From NCBI RefSeq assembly GCF_000759475.1, contig NZ_CP009454.1, forward strand, positions 3,844,001 through 3,908,000: a stretch of 64,000 nucleotides of DNA, in the 5' to 3' direction. The notes below the pieces were generated by a model. That model searched no databases. It was not told where the DNA came from and saw only the letters and a list, made by a program, of their open reading frames with translations. Each line of letters opens with the position of its first letter. Position 1 is the first letter of the stretch. The position numbers were made by a program, and so were the translations under genes. Origin of the DNA: Pantoea rwandensis (GTDB lineage: Bacteria > Pseudomonadota > Gammaproteobacteria > Enterobacterales > Enterobacteriaceae). Shown piece after piece: positions 29,060-38,477 of this stretch.

Positions 29060-29875
29060 ATGTCTTTCACATTTAAAAAGATTGCCGCTGTGGGTGCTCT
29101 GATTGGCGCAATTGCGCTGGCAGGATGCGATCAGAAAGCTAAAGATCCAAACCACATTAAAGTGGGTGTGATTGTCGGTGCTGAGCAGCAGGTTGCTGAA
29201 ACCGCAGTGAAGGTCGCTAAAGAGAAATACGGTCTGGACGTTGAGCTGGTTACCTTTAACGATTACGTGCTGCCGAACGAAGCATTAAGCAAAGGCGATA
29301 TCGATGTTAACGCCTTCCAGCATAAGCCTTATCTGGATCAGCAGATCAAAGACCGTGGCTACAAGCTTGTACCAGTGGGTAACACCTTCGTTTATCCGAT
29401 TGCCGGCTATTCAAAGAAAATCAAATCACTGGATGAACTGCAAAACGGTGCACAGGTTGCGATTCCTAACGATCCAACCAACCTCGGTCGTTCACTGCTG
29501 CTGCTGCAGAAAGTTGGCCTGATCAAACTGAAAGATGGCGTGGGCCTGCTGCCAACCTCTCTGGATATCGTTGAGAACCCTAAAAACCTGAAGATTGTTG
29601 AGCTGGAAGCACCACAGCTTCCACGTTCACTGGACGATCAGCAGATTGCGCTGGCGGTGATCAACACCACTTACGCCAGCCAGATTGGTCTGACGCCAGC
29701 AAAAGATGGCATCTTTGTTGAAGATAAAGATTCTCCTTACGTAAACCTGATCGTCAGCCGTGAAGATAATAAAGATGCGGAAAACGTGAAGAAATTTGTT
29801 CAGGCATATCAGTCTGATGAAGTTTCTGAAGCCGCGAACAAAATCTTCAACGGTGGTGCAGTAAAAGGCTGGTAA
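29060..29875 (+). CDS. metQ: Methionine-binding lipoprotein
   Basis: This 271-residue lipoprotein of the NlpA family begins MSFTFKKIAAVGALIGAIALAGCDQ, with Cys23 as the lipidation site and Asp next to it, which favours retention at the inner membrane. The mature part shows IKVGVIVGAEQQVAETA and VNAFQHKPYLDQQ, the methionine-binding core. It delivers methionine to MetNI and is followed by a terminator 21 bases on. Confidence 0.96.
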   Translation: MSFTFKKIAAVGALIGAIALAGCDQKAKDPNHIKVGVIVGAEQQVAETAVKVAKEKYGLDVELVTFNDYVLPNEALSKGDIDVNAFQHKPYLDQQIKDRGYKLVPVGNTFVYPIAGYSKKIKSLDELQNGAQVAIPNDPTNLGRSLLLLQKVGLIKLKDGVGLLPTSLDIVENPKNLKIVELEAPQLPRSLDDQQIALAVINTTYASQIGLTPAKDGIFVEDKDSPYVNLIVSREDNKDAENVKKFVQAYQSDEVSEAANKIFNGGAVKGW

Positions 29876-29896
29876 TTTTCGCCTTTGATGCCATCC

Positions 29897-29925
29897 AGGG
29901 CGGCTTCGGCCGCCCTTTCTTTTTG
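29897..29925 (+). terminator. Intrinsic terminator of metNIQ
   Basis: AGGGCGGC, a TTCG loop and GCCGCCCT are followed by TTCTTTTT. The UUCG-type loop makes the hairpin very stable. Confidence 0.9.
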
Positions 29926-29990
29926 CTGACTTGTTATTTAATCCCGTCCTTGTTTCAATAACGCCACTTTTTACTACTGAGGATGTTGCC

Positions 29991-30392
29991 ATGCGTTTTT
30001 TACCGCTCTGCTTGTTAGCATTGATGCTAACCGGGTGTGTCCGTGAATATCACCCAATAAGCAGTGCTCCTGCCCGCCCGCAACAATCATCCAGCCAACC
30101 AGAACGTAAGCCAGCTCCACGTCCTGCACCGGTAAAAATTTATACCGATGCCACCGATCTGGTCAGTAATCCGTTCCGCGATCTGGGCGAAGTCTCTGCC
30201 GATGATTGCCAAAGCAGCAGCCAGGATTCGCCACCGAATATCAATACCGCACGTAAGCGTCTGCAGATTAAAGCTGCCGGGATGAAAGCGAACGCGATAT
30301 TGCTGCATAAATGCGAAATCGTCTCCAGCACGCCAGGCTGCTATCGCCAGGCCATTTGCCAGGGCTCAGCACTGAAAGTTTCCAATCAATGA
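29991..30392 (+). CDS. rcsF: Outer-membrane stress sensor lipoprotein of the Rcs system
   Basis: This 133-residue lipoprotein starts MRFLPLCLLALMLTGC, with the lipidated Cys at 16. A proline-rich linker (PARPQQSSSQPERKPAPRPAPV) and the compact domain KIYTDATDLVSNPFRDLGEVSADDCQ ... LLHKCEI ... TPGCYRQAICQGSAL follow. Four cysteines form the two disulfides of RcsF. It senses envelope damage and signals to the Rcs phosphorelay, and is threaded through BamA-OMP complexes; bamA is also in this window. The longer frame from 29931 is not used. Its TGA overlaps the trmO ATG (ATGA). Confidence 0.94.
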   Translation: MRFLPLCLLALMLTGCVREYHPISSAPARPQQSSSQPERKPAPRPAPVKIYTDATDLVSNPFRDLGEVSADDCQSSSQDSPPNINTARKRLQIKAAGMKANAILLHKCEIVSSTPGCYRQAICQGSALKVSNQ

Positions 30393-31093
30393 GTGATTTT
30401 GCCTTTGCGCAAATCGGCGTTATTCGTTCGCCGTGGAAAGAAAAATTTGCCGTACCGCGCCAGCCTGGCTTAGTTCAGGATGGCGGAGGCGAGTTGCATC
30501 TCTTGCCGCCTTATAATCAGCCAGAAGCGGTGCGAGGGCTTGAAGCCTTCAGCCATCTTTGGGTGCTGTTTGTTTTCCATCAGACCATGGAAGGCGGTTG
30601 GCGCCCAACCGTGCGCCCTCCTCGCTTAGGCGGCAACGCGCGCATGGGGGTTTTCGCCACCCGATCCACCTTTCGCCCTAACCCCATTGGCATGTCGCTG
30701 GTCGAGTTGAAAGGCATTCGATGTGATAAGCAGCAGGTGATTTTGCAACTCGGCAGTCTGGATTTAGTCGATGGCACACCGGTAGTCGATATCAAACCGT
30801 ATCTGCCGTTTGCTGAAGCCCTGCCCGATGCCCGTGCCGGCTTTGCGCAGAGCGCCCCCGATGCCACCATGCCCGTGCGTTTCTCTGCTCTGGCGCAGCA
30901 CCAAATCCAGCAGCAGAAAAACTATCCCCATCTGGCACGTTTTATCGCTGACGTTTTAGCGCAGGATCCCCGCCCAGCTTACCGTAAAGGTGAAGCGGGA
31001 GATCGTGAGTATGCTGCCTGGCTACTCGACTTTAACGTGCGCTGGCGTATCGATGATATCGGCACAGAAGTGATCGCTCTCGATCCACGCTAA
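30389..31093 (+). CDS. trmO: tRNA (t6A37) N6-methyltransferase TrmO
   Basis: This 234-residue protein, formerly YaeB/TsaA, has the beta-barrel VirR/YaeB fold with FAQIGVIRSPWKEKFAVPRQPGL near the start and TRSTFRPNPIGMSLVEL with DGTPVVDIKPYLP in the centre. It methylates threonylcarbamoyladenosine at position 37 of certain tRNAs. ATG 30389 overlaps the rcsF stop by four bases and matches the E. coli length; the open frame to 30311 is inside rcsF. It is upstream of proS. Confidence 0.92.
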   Translation: MSDFAFAQIGVIRSPWKEKFAVPRQPGLVQDGGGELHLLPPYNQPEAVRGLEAFSHLWVLFVFHQTMEGGWRPTVRPPRLGGNARMGVFATRSTFRPNPIGMSLVELKGIRCDKQQVILQLGSLDLVDGTPVVDIKPYLPFAEALPDARAGFAQSAPDATMPVRFSALAQHQIQQQKNYPHLARFIADVLAQDPRPAYRKGEAGDREYAAWLLDFNVRWRIDDIGTEVIALDPR

Positions 31094-31183
31094 AACAAGC
31101 TTTTGAGTGAATGATCTCGCTGGTACACTAGCCGCCAGAAAAATTTTTGTCCGTGTCCTTCCGTACAACTGGAATCGTAATCA

Positions 31184-32902
31184 ATGCGTACTACTCAATA
31201 TCTGCTCTCTACTCTGAAAGAGACGCCATCCGATGCGGAAGTGATCAGCCACCAGCTGATGCTGCGCGCCGGTATGATCCGTAAACTGGCTTCTGGTCTT
31301 TATACCTGGCTGCCGACCGGTGTTCGCGTGCTGCGAAAAGTTGAAAACATCGTACGCGAAGAGATGAACAACGCGGGTGCGATTGAGATCTCCATGCCGG
31401 TGGTTCAGCCTGCCGATTTATGGGAAGAGAGCGGCCGTTGGGAGCAGTACGGCCCAGAACTGCTGCGCATTAAAGATCGCCACGAGCGTCCGTTCGTGTT
31501 GGGGCCAACTCACGAAGAAGTGGTCACCGATTTGATCCGCAACGAGCTGAGCTCGTACAAACAGCTGCCGCTGAATCTGTATCAAATCCAGACCAAATTC
31601 CGTGACGAAGTGCGCCCTCGTTTTGGTGTGATGCGCTCACGTGAGTTCATCATGAAAGATGCCTACTCCTTCCACATCTCACAGGAATCTTTGCAGGAAA
31701 CCTATGATGCGATGTATCGCGCTTACAGCCAGAGCTTCAGCCGTATGGGGCTGGATTTCCGTGCGGTGCAAGCGGATACCGGTTCGATTGGCGGCAGCGG
31801 CTCTCACGAATTCCAGGTGCTGGCGCAGAGCGGTGAAGATGATGTGATCTTCTCCAGCGAATCCGATTACGCCGCCAACATCGAAAAAGCGGAAGCCGTG
31901 GCGCCAGCGGGCGAACGTCCTGCGGCAACCCAAGCCATGACGCAATTTGCTACGCCAAACGCTAAAACCATTGCGGAGCTGGTCGAGCAACATCAGATCC
32001 CGGTTGAGAAAACCGTGAAGACGCTGATTGTGAAAGGTACTGAAGAGAGCGGCCACGCGCTGGTTGCCTTGCTGGTTCGCGGCGATCACGAACTGAACGA
32101 AATTAAAGCCGAGCATCTGGATATCGTCGCCTCTCCACTGGAGATGGGCAGTGAAGAAGCGATTCGCGCAGCCGTTGGCGCAGGCTTTGGTTCAATCGGC
32201 CCGGTGGGTTTGAACATGCCAGTGATTGCCGACCGCACCGTGGCAAAGATGAGCGATTTCTCCGCAGGCGCCAACATTGATGGTCAGCACTTCTCCGGTA
32301 TCAACTGGGTGCGCGATTTGCCAGAAGCCCGTGTGGAAGATATCCGTAACGTCGTCGAAGGTGATCCGAGCCCGGATGGCAAAGGCACACTGCAGATCAA
32401 ACGTGGTATCGAAGTGGGTCACATCTTCCAGCTGGGTACCAAATATTCTGACGCAATGAAAGCTGCCGTTCAGGGTGAAGAGGGTCGTAACCAGATTATG
32501 ACCATGGGTTGCTACGGCATTGGTATCACCCGTGTTGTCGCCGCGGCCATTGAGCAGAACCATGACGAACGCGGCATCATCTGGCCGGCTGCGCTGGCAC
32601 CGTTCGAAGTGGCGATTTTGCCAATGAACATGCAGAAATCGTTCCGCGTGAAGGAGCTGGCAGAAGAGCTGTACAGCCAACTCCGTGCCAAAGGCATTGA
32701 TGTGATTCTGGATGACCGCAAAGAGCGTCCAGGCGTGATGTTTGCTGATATGGAACTGATTGGCGTGCCACACACCATCGTCATCGGTGACCGTAACCTC
32801 GATAACGAAGAGATCGAGTACAAGGCACGTTCATCCAGCGAGAAGCAGATGATCAAACAGCACGATATTGTCGAGTTCCTGGCAAAAGCGCTGAACAAGT
32901 AA
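31184..32902 (+). CDS. proS: Prolyl-tRNA synthetase
   Basis: This 572-residue class II aminoacyl-tRNA synthetase of the bacterial type has motif 2 around [26 protein letters not shown], a large editing (INS) domain between residues about 220 and 390 that removes alanine from tRNA-Pro, and motif 3 [17 protein letters not shown]. The C-terminal anticodon-binding domain starts near [10 protein letters not shown]. It has the same length as the E. coli enzyme. A strong terminator is placed just after the stop. Confidence 0.97.
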   Translation: MRTTQYLLSTLKETPSDAEVISHQLMLRAGMIRKLASGLYTWLPTGVRVLRKVENIVREEMNNAGAIEISMPVVQPADLWEESGRWEQYGPELLRIKDRHERPFVLGPTHEEVVTDLIRNELSSYKQLPLNLYQIQTKFRDEVRPRFGVMRSREFIMKDAYSFHISQESLQETYDAMYRAYSQSFSRMGLDFRAVQADTGSIGGSGSHEFQVLAQSGEDDVIFSSESDYAANIEKAEAVAPAGERPAATQAMTQFATPNAKTIAELVEQHQIPVEKTVKTLIVKGTEESGHALVALLVRGDHELNEIKAEHLDIVASPLEMGSEEAIRAAVGAGFGSIGPVGLNMPVIADRTVAKMSDFSAGANIDGQHFSGINWVRDLPEARVEDIRNVVEGDPSPDGKGTLQIKRGIEVGHIFQLGTKYSDAMKAAVQGEEGRNQIMTMGCYGIGITRVVAAAIEQNHDERGIIWPAALAPFEVAILPMNMQKSFRVKELAEELYSQLRAKGIDVILDDRKERPGVMFADMELIGVPHTIVIGDRNLDNEEIEYKARSSSEKQMIKQHDIVEFLAKALNK

Positions 32903-32907
32903 TACTG

Positions 32908-32934
32908 AAACGCCTCCAGCTGGAGGCGTTTTTC
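32908..32934. terminator. Terminator between proS and arfB
   Basis: AACGCCTCCA and TGGAGGCGTT pair with a two-base centre and are followed by TTT on the plus strand. It overlaps the last bases of the converging arfB gene. Confidence 0.85.
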
Positions 32935-33343
32935 ATTGCACTTTTCCCCGCATCGCTTTCACATTACTGCGCCGTGATTTCCCCTCCAGCCTCCGCTCTT
33001 TAGAGGCACGCGTGGGTCGTGTCGCTCGCCGAGTTTTTTCCACCGTGGTTAACTCACGAATCAGATTGATCAGCCGCTGCAGGGCCGCCTCGCGATTCAT
33101 TTCCTGGCTGCGATACTCCTGAGATTTGATGATCACCACGCCTTCTGCCGTTATCAAGTGGTGGCTCGCAGCCAATAGACGTTCCTTGTAGAACGGTGGC
33201 AGCGAAGAGGCATGGATATCAAAACGCAGATGGATAGCGGTGGACGTTTTATTCACATGCTGCCCGCCGGCACCTTGTGCACGAATGGCACTGAGCTCGA
33301 CCTCGTTGTCTGCAAGTGAGACTGAACGCGACAGCACGATCAT
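32933..33343 (-). CDS. arfB: Alternative ribosome-rescue factor B, peptidyl-tRNA hydrolase
   Basis: This 136-residue release-factor-like protein has the GGQ motif at residues 26-28 ([22 protein letters not shown]) and a basic C-terminal tail ([31 protein letters not shown]) that enters the empty mRNA channel of stalled ribosomes. It rescues non-stop complexes by hydrolysing peptidyl-tRNA. In E. coli yaeQ and nlpE flank it; both are missing here. Divergent from yaeP over about 215 bases of non-coding DNA with no other obvious feature. Confidence 0.93.
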   Translation of the reverse strand: MIVLSRSVSLADNEVELSAIRAQGAGGQHVNKTSTAIHLRFDIHASSLPPFYKERLLAASHHLITAEGVVIIKSQEYRSQEMNREAALQRLINLIRELTTVEKTRRATRPTRASKERRLEGKSRRSNVKAMRGKVQ

Positions 33344-33559
33344 CTGTCACCTGCCTTTAAGAACGATGTTGTGTCGCGGAATAACCTGTTCATCAACTTA
33401 ACCTTTTGTGCGCCGCCTTCCTGCTTAAGGCCAGCGCTGTGTGTCACTTTTACACTTTTCTTTGCACAGATCGCGGCTTCCCCGGGCTGATTTCCATGAA
33501 AATCCTGTGATATAGTCGCTTATCAACCAGAGTATTTAAGCTCTGCTGAGGGGGTGTAT

Positions 33560-33760
33560 GTGCAAAAGTATTGTGAGTTAGTTCGCCAGAAGTATGCCGA
33601 AATCGGCAGTGGCGACCTGGGGTATGTGCCAGACGCGATAGGTTGCGCGCTAAACGCACTCAACGATATTGCCGCTAATTCTGCGCTAAACTCTTCTGTC
33701 AGGGAACAAGCAGCTTATGCTGCTGCTAACTTATTGGTGAGCGACTATGTTGACGAATGA
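33560..33760 (+). CDS. yaeP: YaeP family protein
   Basis: This small cytoplasmic protein of 66 residues is close to E. coli YaeP in length and sequence ([32 protein letters not shown] ... [16 protein letters not shown]). The GTG at 33560 gives the E. coli length and has GAGGGGG six bases upstream; GTG at 33554 is possible but too close to that site. Its function is unknown. It overlaps rof by 14 bases, and the pair is conserved, so a link to Rho control is possible but unproven. Confidence 0.88.
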   Translation: MQKYCELVRQKYAEIGSGDLGYVPDAIGCALNALNDIAANSALNSSVREQAAYAAANLLVSDYVDE

Positions 33761-34010
33761 AGCCTACAAACCCATCAACTGCGATGACTACGATAGCCTC
33801 GAGCTCGCCTGCACCAAACACTGGACGCTGTCTTTGGAGTTAAAAAACGGCGATCAGCTTAAGGCGAAAGCCGTTGACATGGTCTCACGTAAAAACGTGG
33901 AGTACCTGACGGTTGATCTCTCCGGTGAAACCCGCGAACTGCGTCTAGACCATATCGCCAGCTTCAGTCATCCCGAGCTGGGCACCGTCATCGTTAGCGA
34001 AGACGAATAA
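33747..34010 (+). CDS. rof: Rho-binding antiterminator
   Basis: This 87-residue protein of Sm-like fold is similar to Rof/YaeO ([76 protein letters not shown]). Rof binds the RNA-binding domain of Rho and blocks termination. It overlaps yaeP and is followed by a GC-rich hairpin. It converges with the cytochrome c gene. Confidence 0.92.
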   Translation: MLTNEAYKPINCDDYDSLELACTKHWTLSLELKNGDQLKAKAVDMVSRKNVEYLTVDLSGETRELRLDHIASFSHPELGTVIVSEDE

Positions 34011-34021
34011 CTACCACATCC

Positions 34022-34043
34022 GGGCGGGAATGCTATCCCGCCC
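34022..34043 (+). terminator. Hairpin after rof
   Basis: GGGCGGGA, a six-base loop and TCCCGCCC form a strong stem 11 bases past the rof stop. The tail TCCTCGCTT is a poor T run, so termination may be partial. Confidence 0.6.
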
Positions 34044-34050
34044 TCCTCGC

Positions 34051-34362
34051 TTACGGCTTCAGCGAACTATAATACGCCGATAAATCTTCCATATCCTGAT
34101 CGCTCAATCCTGCCACAAACGCTTTCATCACTTCGGCCTGACCACCGCTGCGCTCCCCTTTTTTATATGCCTGCAAGGAGTGCAGCAGGTAAGGCGCATG
34201 TTGCCCGGCAAGATTGGGATAAAGCGGCACAGCACTTTTTCCTTCCGCACCATGACACGCCAGGCAGGTTGCTGCTTTTTGCGCGCCTGCATTCACATCG
34301 CCGTCGGCAAAAGCCGGCAACGCAGCGGCCAGTAATGTTGCCGCTATCCAATGTTTCATCAT
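34051..34362 (-). CDS. Small periplasmic class I cytochrome c
   Basis: The product is 103 residues with a signal peptide (MMKHWIAATLLAAALPAFADG) and one heme-binding motif CLACH about 33 residues in, followed by YPNLAGQHAPYLLHSLQAYKKGER, typical of cytochrome c553-like proteins. The methionine in AEVMKAFV or nearby is the probable sixth ligand. It would carry electrons in the periplasm; partners are not encoded nearby. It starts 11 bases after tilS ends and is co-directional, so it may be transcribed with tilS. E. coli has no such gene at this position. Confidence 0.87.
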   Translation of the reverse strand: MMKHWIAATLLAAALPAFADGDVNAGAQKAATCLACHGAEGKSAVPLYPNLAGQHAPYLLHSLQAYKKGERSGGQAEVMKAFVAGLSDQDMEDLSAYYSSLKP

Positions 34363-34373
34363 TGCTCTCCATC

Positions 34374-35675
34374 TTATTGTTGTTGTAACCAGATCGCTTG
34401 CCAGCCTTGCTCATCACTGGCCGCACCCTCTCGGGTAACAAAAAGTCCCGGTGCGCAGATCAGCGTCTGGTTGTAGTAAATCAAAGGAATACGTTCACGC
34501 TGCCAGGGTGGCACACCTAACTCCTGCCACAGTTTTTTTATCTCGCGCCCCCCGGCGCGGCCCAGCAGATGATAATAGCCGCTGGCCTGAAAACGAACGT
34601 TGATCGATTCGTCCTCGGTGGGCTGACGCAAGGTGGCGATCGCCGGGTTTGCCTGTAATACGCCTAAATTCTCGGGCAACCGCAGCAGTTGTTCACGATC
34701 ATGCCAGGTTAGCGAGTGCTGACTCAGCGATGCATGCGCGTTAAGCCAATACAGCCGCTGGCGATAACGGCGGAGTGTAAAGGCAGCAAAACTCAGGCTG
34801 GGATTGGCATCTTCACGGCTACACATCACTTCATCGGTGATACGTTTTAAGGCATCACGTGAAGGCATCGCGCCGCCCTGCTGTGCAATCCAGCGACGCA
34901 AAAGCGCATGCCGTCGCGCTTCGCTCATCGCCAGCAATGGCGGAAAATGCAGTGTGCCCTGTTCATCAGTGAGCTGGGCCAACTGTTCTGCCAGCAATTC
35001 ATCCAGCAATTGCTCCTGCTCACCACACAGCGCGGCACTGCGGGCGCTGGCGGCGCTAAAATGTGGCCAGCGCGTCTGCAGCAACGGCAGAATGTCCTGA
35101 CGAAGAAAATTACGGTCATAGCGGCTGTCGGCGTTACTCTCATCGTCAATCCAGCCTAAGCCGTGTTCCGTCGCATAGGCTTCGAGTTGCTGACGACTGA
35201 TATCCAGCAACGGACGCAGGTGCGAATGTTTCCCCACCTGACGCTGGATGGGCATCCCCGCCAATCCTGCTGGACCACTGCCCCTTTTTAACGCCAACAA
35301 CAGCGTTTCACACTGATCGTCAAGGTGCTGAGCCGTAAGTAAGTGCTCACCGGGTTGCAGCTGACGAAATAACGCCTGGTAGCGTGCTTCCCGGGCCGCC
35401 GCCTCAATGCCCTTTACACGACCATCCACCTGAACACGCAATACTTCGCAGGGAATCTGCCACTGCTGGCAGATATGCAGGCAATGTGACGCCCAGCGCT
35501 CCGCATTTGGGCTTAATCCATGATGGACGTGCAACGCGCGCACCTGCAACTCGGGCACCTGGCTTTGCCAGCTCACCAGCTGATGCAGCAATACGGTGGA
35601 ATCCAACCCGCCACTGAACGCCAGCACACAGCGGGCGTCGGGTGTCAGTAACGAAGCAAGATGGGAAAAGGACAT
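34374..35675 (-). CDS. tilS: tRNA(Ile)-lysidine synthase
   Basis: This cytoplasmic enzyme of 433 residues ligates lysine to C34 of the CAU-anticodon tRNA-Ile so that it reads AUA. The PP-loop motif AFSGGLDSTVLLHQL binds ATP; LTAQHLDDQCETLLLALKRGSGPAGLAGM and the DESNADSRYDRNFLR segment are family signatures, and the C-terminal domain ends with the KKLWQELGVPPWQRERIPLIY motif. I chose ATG 35675 over TTG 35690. It is upstream of the cytochrome gene and divergent from nothing; yaeR lies behind it in the same direction. Confidence 0.93.
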   Translation of the reverse strand: MSFSHLASLLTPDARCVLAFSGGLDSTVLLHQLVSWQSQVPELQVRALHVHHGLSPNAERWASHCLHICQQWQIPCEVLRVQVDGRVKGIEAAAREARYQALFRQLQPGEHLLTAQHLDDQCETLLLALKRGSGPAGLAGMPIQRQVGKHSHLRPLLDISRQQLEAYATEHGLGWIDDESNADSRYDRNFLRQDILPLLQTRWPHFSAASARSAALCGEQEQLLDELLAEQLAQLTDEQGTLHFPPLLAMSEARRHALLRRWIAQQGGAMPSRDALKRITDEVMCSREDANPSLSFAAFTLRRYRQRLYWLNAHASLSQHSLTWHDREQLLRLPENLGVLQANPAIATLRQPTEDESINVRFQASGYYHLLGRAGGREIKKLWQELGVPPWQRERIPLIYYNQTLICAPGLFVTREGAASDEQGWQAIWLQQQ

Positions 35676-35728
35676 AGCGTAATCCGTCAACGCGAACCGC
35701 CTGATTGCGGCCCGCAGCGGTGGCTAGT

Positions 35729-36118
35729 TTACGCTTGATACAGCTCCAGCGGCAAACCGTCTGGATCCGGAAAGAAAGTGCACGCTTTGCCGGTCAGGGC
35801 GTCAATGCGGATGGGTTCGCACACCACGCCTTTCGCAGCCAACGCCACAATCGACTGTTCAACATCATCAACACAAAACGCCAGATGACGCAGACCGCAG
35901 GCTTCCGGCCCACTGACGCGTGGCGGCGGCGAGGGGAACGAGAACAGTTCGATGGTATAAACCCCGTTTAGTCCCAGATCCCCTTTCCACGAATCACGCT
36001 CGGCGCGGTAATACTCACCCAGCAAATCAAAACCTAACACGTCACAGTAAAACGCCTTACTGCGCTGATAATCGGTGGCAATAATGGCAATGTGGTGGAT
36101 CTGTTTTATCTGCAGCAT
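35729..36118 (-). CDS. gloA2: Glyoxalase/VOC-family metalloprotein YaeR (GloA2)
   Basis: This 129-residue vicinal-oxygen-chelate protein shows two beta-alpha-beta-beta-beta units: IKQIHHIAIIATDYQRSKAFYCDVLGFDLL and ACGLRHLAFCVDDVEQSIVALAAKGV. Metal ligands are His9-His10 region, Glu of YTIELFSF, His of RHLAF and Glu of LPLELYQA. It is similar to E. coli YaeR. A glyoxalase I-like role is suggested by the family but the substrate is uncertain. It lies between ldcC and tilS as in E. coli. Confidence 0.87.
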   Translation of the reverse strand: MLQIKQIHHIAIIATDYQRSKAFYCDVLGFDLLGEYYRAERDSWKGDLGLNGVYTIELFSFPSPPPRVSGPEACGLRHLAFCVDDVEQSIVALAAKGVVCEPIRIDALTGKACTFFPDPDGLPLELYQA

Positions 36119-36190
36119 AGCGGCTCCTAAAGAATCAGCCGCTAAGCCTACGTGCTCGGTAGCGCGCTGAAAAGAGGCAATTGTCCGAAG

Positions 36191-38341
36191 TTAACGGCTG
36201 TTTTCCTCACGTAGTACACGCACCAGATAGCGCCCATCGTCGGTGAGCGTTGCACCATGGATATCGGTTTCAAATCCAGGATAGTGCCGTCCAATAGTGC
36301 AGAGCATCAGCAGAAAATCGAGCACTGCACGGCTCTCCTCCGTGATCATCTCGCCAGGCATCACCAACGGCACGCCCGGCGGATAAGGCAGAATCATATT
36401 GGCAGAGACCCGGCCCACTAACTCACGGATATCGACGGTTTCGACTTGCCCCTGCACCTGGCGCTGGAAGGCCTGATGTGGCGTCATTTTTGATTCAGGT
36501 AATACGTCGAAAGCCTTCAGCATCAGGCGTGGCAGATCGTGTTGTCGGATCAGATTATGGATGCCCTGCGCCAACGTCTGAATGCGCATATTGCGATAGA
36601 AATCGGGATCTTCGGCATATAGATCCGGCAGCATGTTTTTCACCCGCAGATTAAGATCGTAGGCGCGTTTGAATTCTGTCAGACCACGCAGCACGCTCAT
36701 GGCTTTGGTTTTATCGATACCGATGCTGAACAGGAACAGCAAATTGTACGGCCCGGTCTTCTCTACCACCACGCCGCGCTGATCGAGGAACTTCGCCACC
36801 AGCGCCGCAGGAATGCCCTCCTCCGCCATCTGTCCTAATTCACTCATGCCTGGCGTCAGAATCGTGACCTTGATCGGATCGAGGTACATGTGATCGCGAT
36901 CGGCGTGGGTGAATCCATGCCAGTCCTCTTCGCCTGGCTGGATCGGCCAGCACTCGGCTTCATCAATCTGCTCAGGCTGCCAGATGTCGAAGAACCAGCC
37001 ATCGCACTCTTCACGCAGTCGCTGAATCTCACGACGGAAATGCAGAGCGCGCTCAACTGAGCGATTGATTAATCGCTTACCCGGATTACCGCGCAGCATC
37101 GCCGCCGCCGTTTCAATTGATGAGACAATCGCGTAACTCGGCGATGTGGTGGTGTGCATCATGTAAGCTTCATTGAAGGTGTCGTGGTCGTAATCACCTT
37201 TGATGTGAATCAGCGAGGCCTGCGAAAACGCCGCCAGCAGTTTGTGCGTCGACTGCGTTTCATAAATCACTTTGCCGGGAATACGCTCGCCGCTCATACC
37301 ACTTTTGCCGCTGTAGATCGGGTGGAAGTTAGTGTACGGCACCCAAGCTGAATCGAAATGAATCGACGGCACATCCAGCGTCTCTTTGATGTACTGGGTG
37401 TTATACAACAGGCCGTCGTAAGTGGAGTTGGTGATGACGGCATGCATCGGCCAACTGGCGCGTGGTGTCTGATTAACTTTCTGCTGAATGCTATCACGCG
37501 TGAACTCCCGCTGCGGGATACCGCCCAAAATACCGAGTGCGTTGCGTGTCGGCTTGAGCCAGATCGGGATGATGTCGCTCATCATCAACAGATGGGTGAG
37601 TGATTTGTGGCAGTTACGGTCAATCAGCACCGTACTGCCTGCGGGTGCAGCGTACATCCCAACAATTTTGTTCGAGGTTGAGGTGCCATTGGTCACCATA
37701 TAGCTTTGTTCAGCACCAAATGTACGCGCCACATACTCTTCTGCTTCGAGGTGCGGGCCGGTGTGATCGAGCAGAGACCCCAGTTCGGTGACGGAGATGG
37801 AGACATCCGCCTTGAGCGTGTTTGCACCGTAGAAGTCATAGAACAGGCTGCCCACCGGGCTTTTCTGGAAGGCGGTACCGCCCATGTGGCCCGGCGTACA
37901 GAAGGTGTATTTGCCCTCTTTCACGTAGGTGAACAGCGCTTTAGTCAGCGGCGGCATGATTTTATCGATGTATTCATCGGTGTACTGGCGGATGTGCAAG
38001 GCGATGTCGTCAGCGGCATTGAGCGCGTACTCAAAGAATTGCAGCGCCATGCGCATTTCGTTAATGCTGACATCCATCTGCGAATGAGTGTTGATAAAGG
38101 CATACAGCGGCAGATATTCGTTGAGTTGGTTGATGTCGCTGCACAGCGCCATACTGTAATCGTCCCAGTCAAAAACCACGCCGCAGATACGCGGGTTGTG
38201 TTCAATCAGTTTCAGCAGGTCACTGGCATTGTTGGGATAGACGGTCTGGAACCCTTGCAGCTTGAGGGCTGCGTCCAGTTCACGAATCGGTTCATCTTTG
38301 TAGAACGCGCCGTGCGGTCCCATGATCGCGATAATATTCAA
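36191..38341 (-). CDS. ldcC: Lysine decarboxylase, constitutive type
   Basis: This 716-residue PLP enzyme decarboxylates lysine to cadaverine. An N-terminal receiver-like wing domain is followed by the fold type I core with the PLP lysine at position 367 in ETQSTHKLLAAFSQAS, and HFDSAWVPYTNF contains the cofactor-contacting Asp. The length is close to LdcC (713) and CadA (715) of E. coli. Synteny with accA and yaeR, and the absence of cadB/cadC, favours LdcC. It forms decamers and helps acid tolerance and polyamine supply. Ribosome binding site AGGAGGTG precedes the ATG. Confidence 0.92.
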   Translation of the reverse strand: MNIIAIMGPHGAFYKDEPIRELDAALKLQGFQTVYPNNASDLLKLIEHNPRICGVVFDWDDYSMALCSDINQLNEYLPLYAFINTHSQMDVSINEMRMALQFFEYALNAADDIALHIRQYTDEYIDKIMPPLTKALFTYVKEGKYTFCTPGHMGGTAFQKSPVGSLFYDFYGANTLKADVSISVTELGSLLDHTGPHLEAEEYVARTFGAEQSYMVTNGTSTSNKIVGMYAAPAGSTVLIDRNCHKSLTHLLMMSDIIPIWLKPTRNALGILGGIPQREFTRDSIQQKVNQTPRASWPMHAVITNSTYDGLLYNTQYIKETLDVPSIHFDSAWVPYTNFHPIYSGKSGMSGERIPGKVIYETQSTHKLLAAFSQASLIHIKGDYDHDTFNEAYMMHTTTSPSYAIVSSIETAAAMLRGNPGKRLINRSVERALHFRREIQRLREECDGWFFDIWQPEQIDEAECWPIQPGEEDWHGFTHADRDHMYLDPIKVTILTPGMSELGQMAEEGIPAALVAKFLDQRGVVVEKTGPYNLLFLFSIGIDKTKAMSVLRGLTEFKRAYDLNLRVKNMLPDLYAEDPDFYRNMRIQTLAQGIHNLIRQHDLPRLMLKAFDVLPESKMTPHQAFQRQVQGQVETVDIRELVGRVSANMILPYPPGVPLVMPGEMITEESRAVLDFLLMLCTIGRHYPGFETDIHGATLTDDGRYLVRVLREENSR

Positions 38342-38477
38342 TGCTCACCTCCTGTGGTGTTATGGCACTGAATAAGGATAGCGAAAAGTGAGAGGTGAAT
38401 GTTCTGGAATGCGGTGTTGTTGACGTGAAGTATTGCTGTTTAGGGGAATCGCTGTGAATTGGGTGCTAAGGCCAGAA

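Noticed and set aside
37706..38371. Open frame of 221 codons on the plus strand
   Set aside because: Antisense to the N-terminal part of ldcC, with low-complexity basic composition; not a gene.
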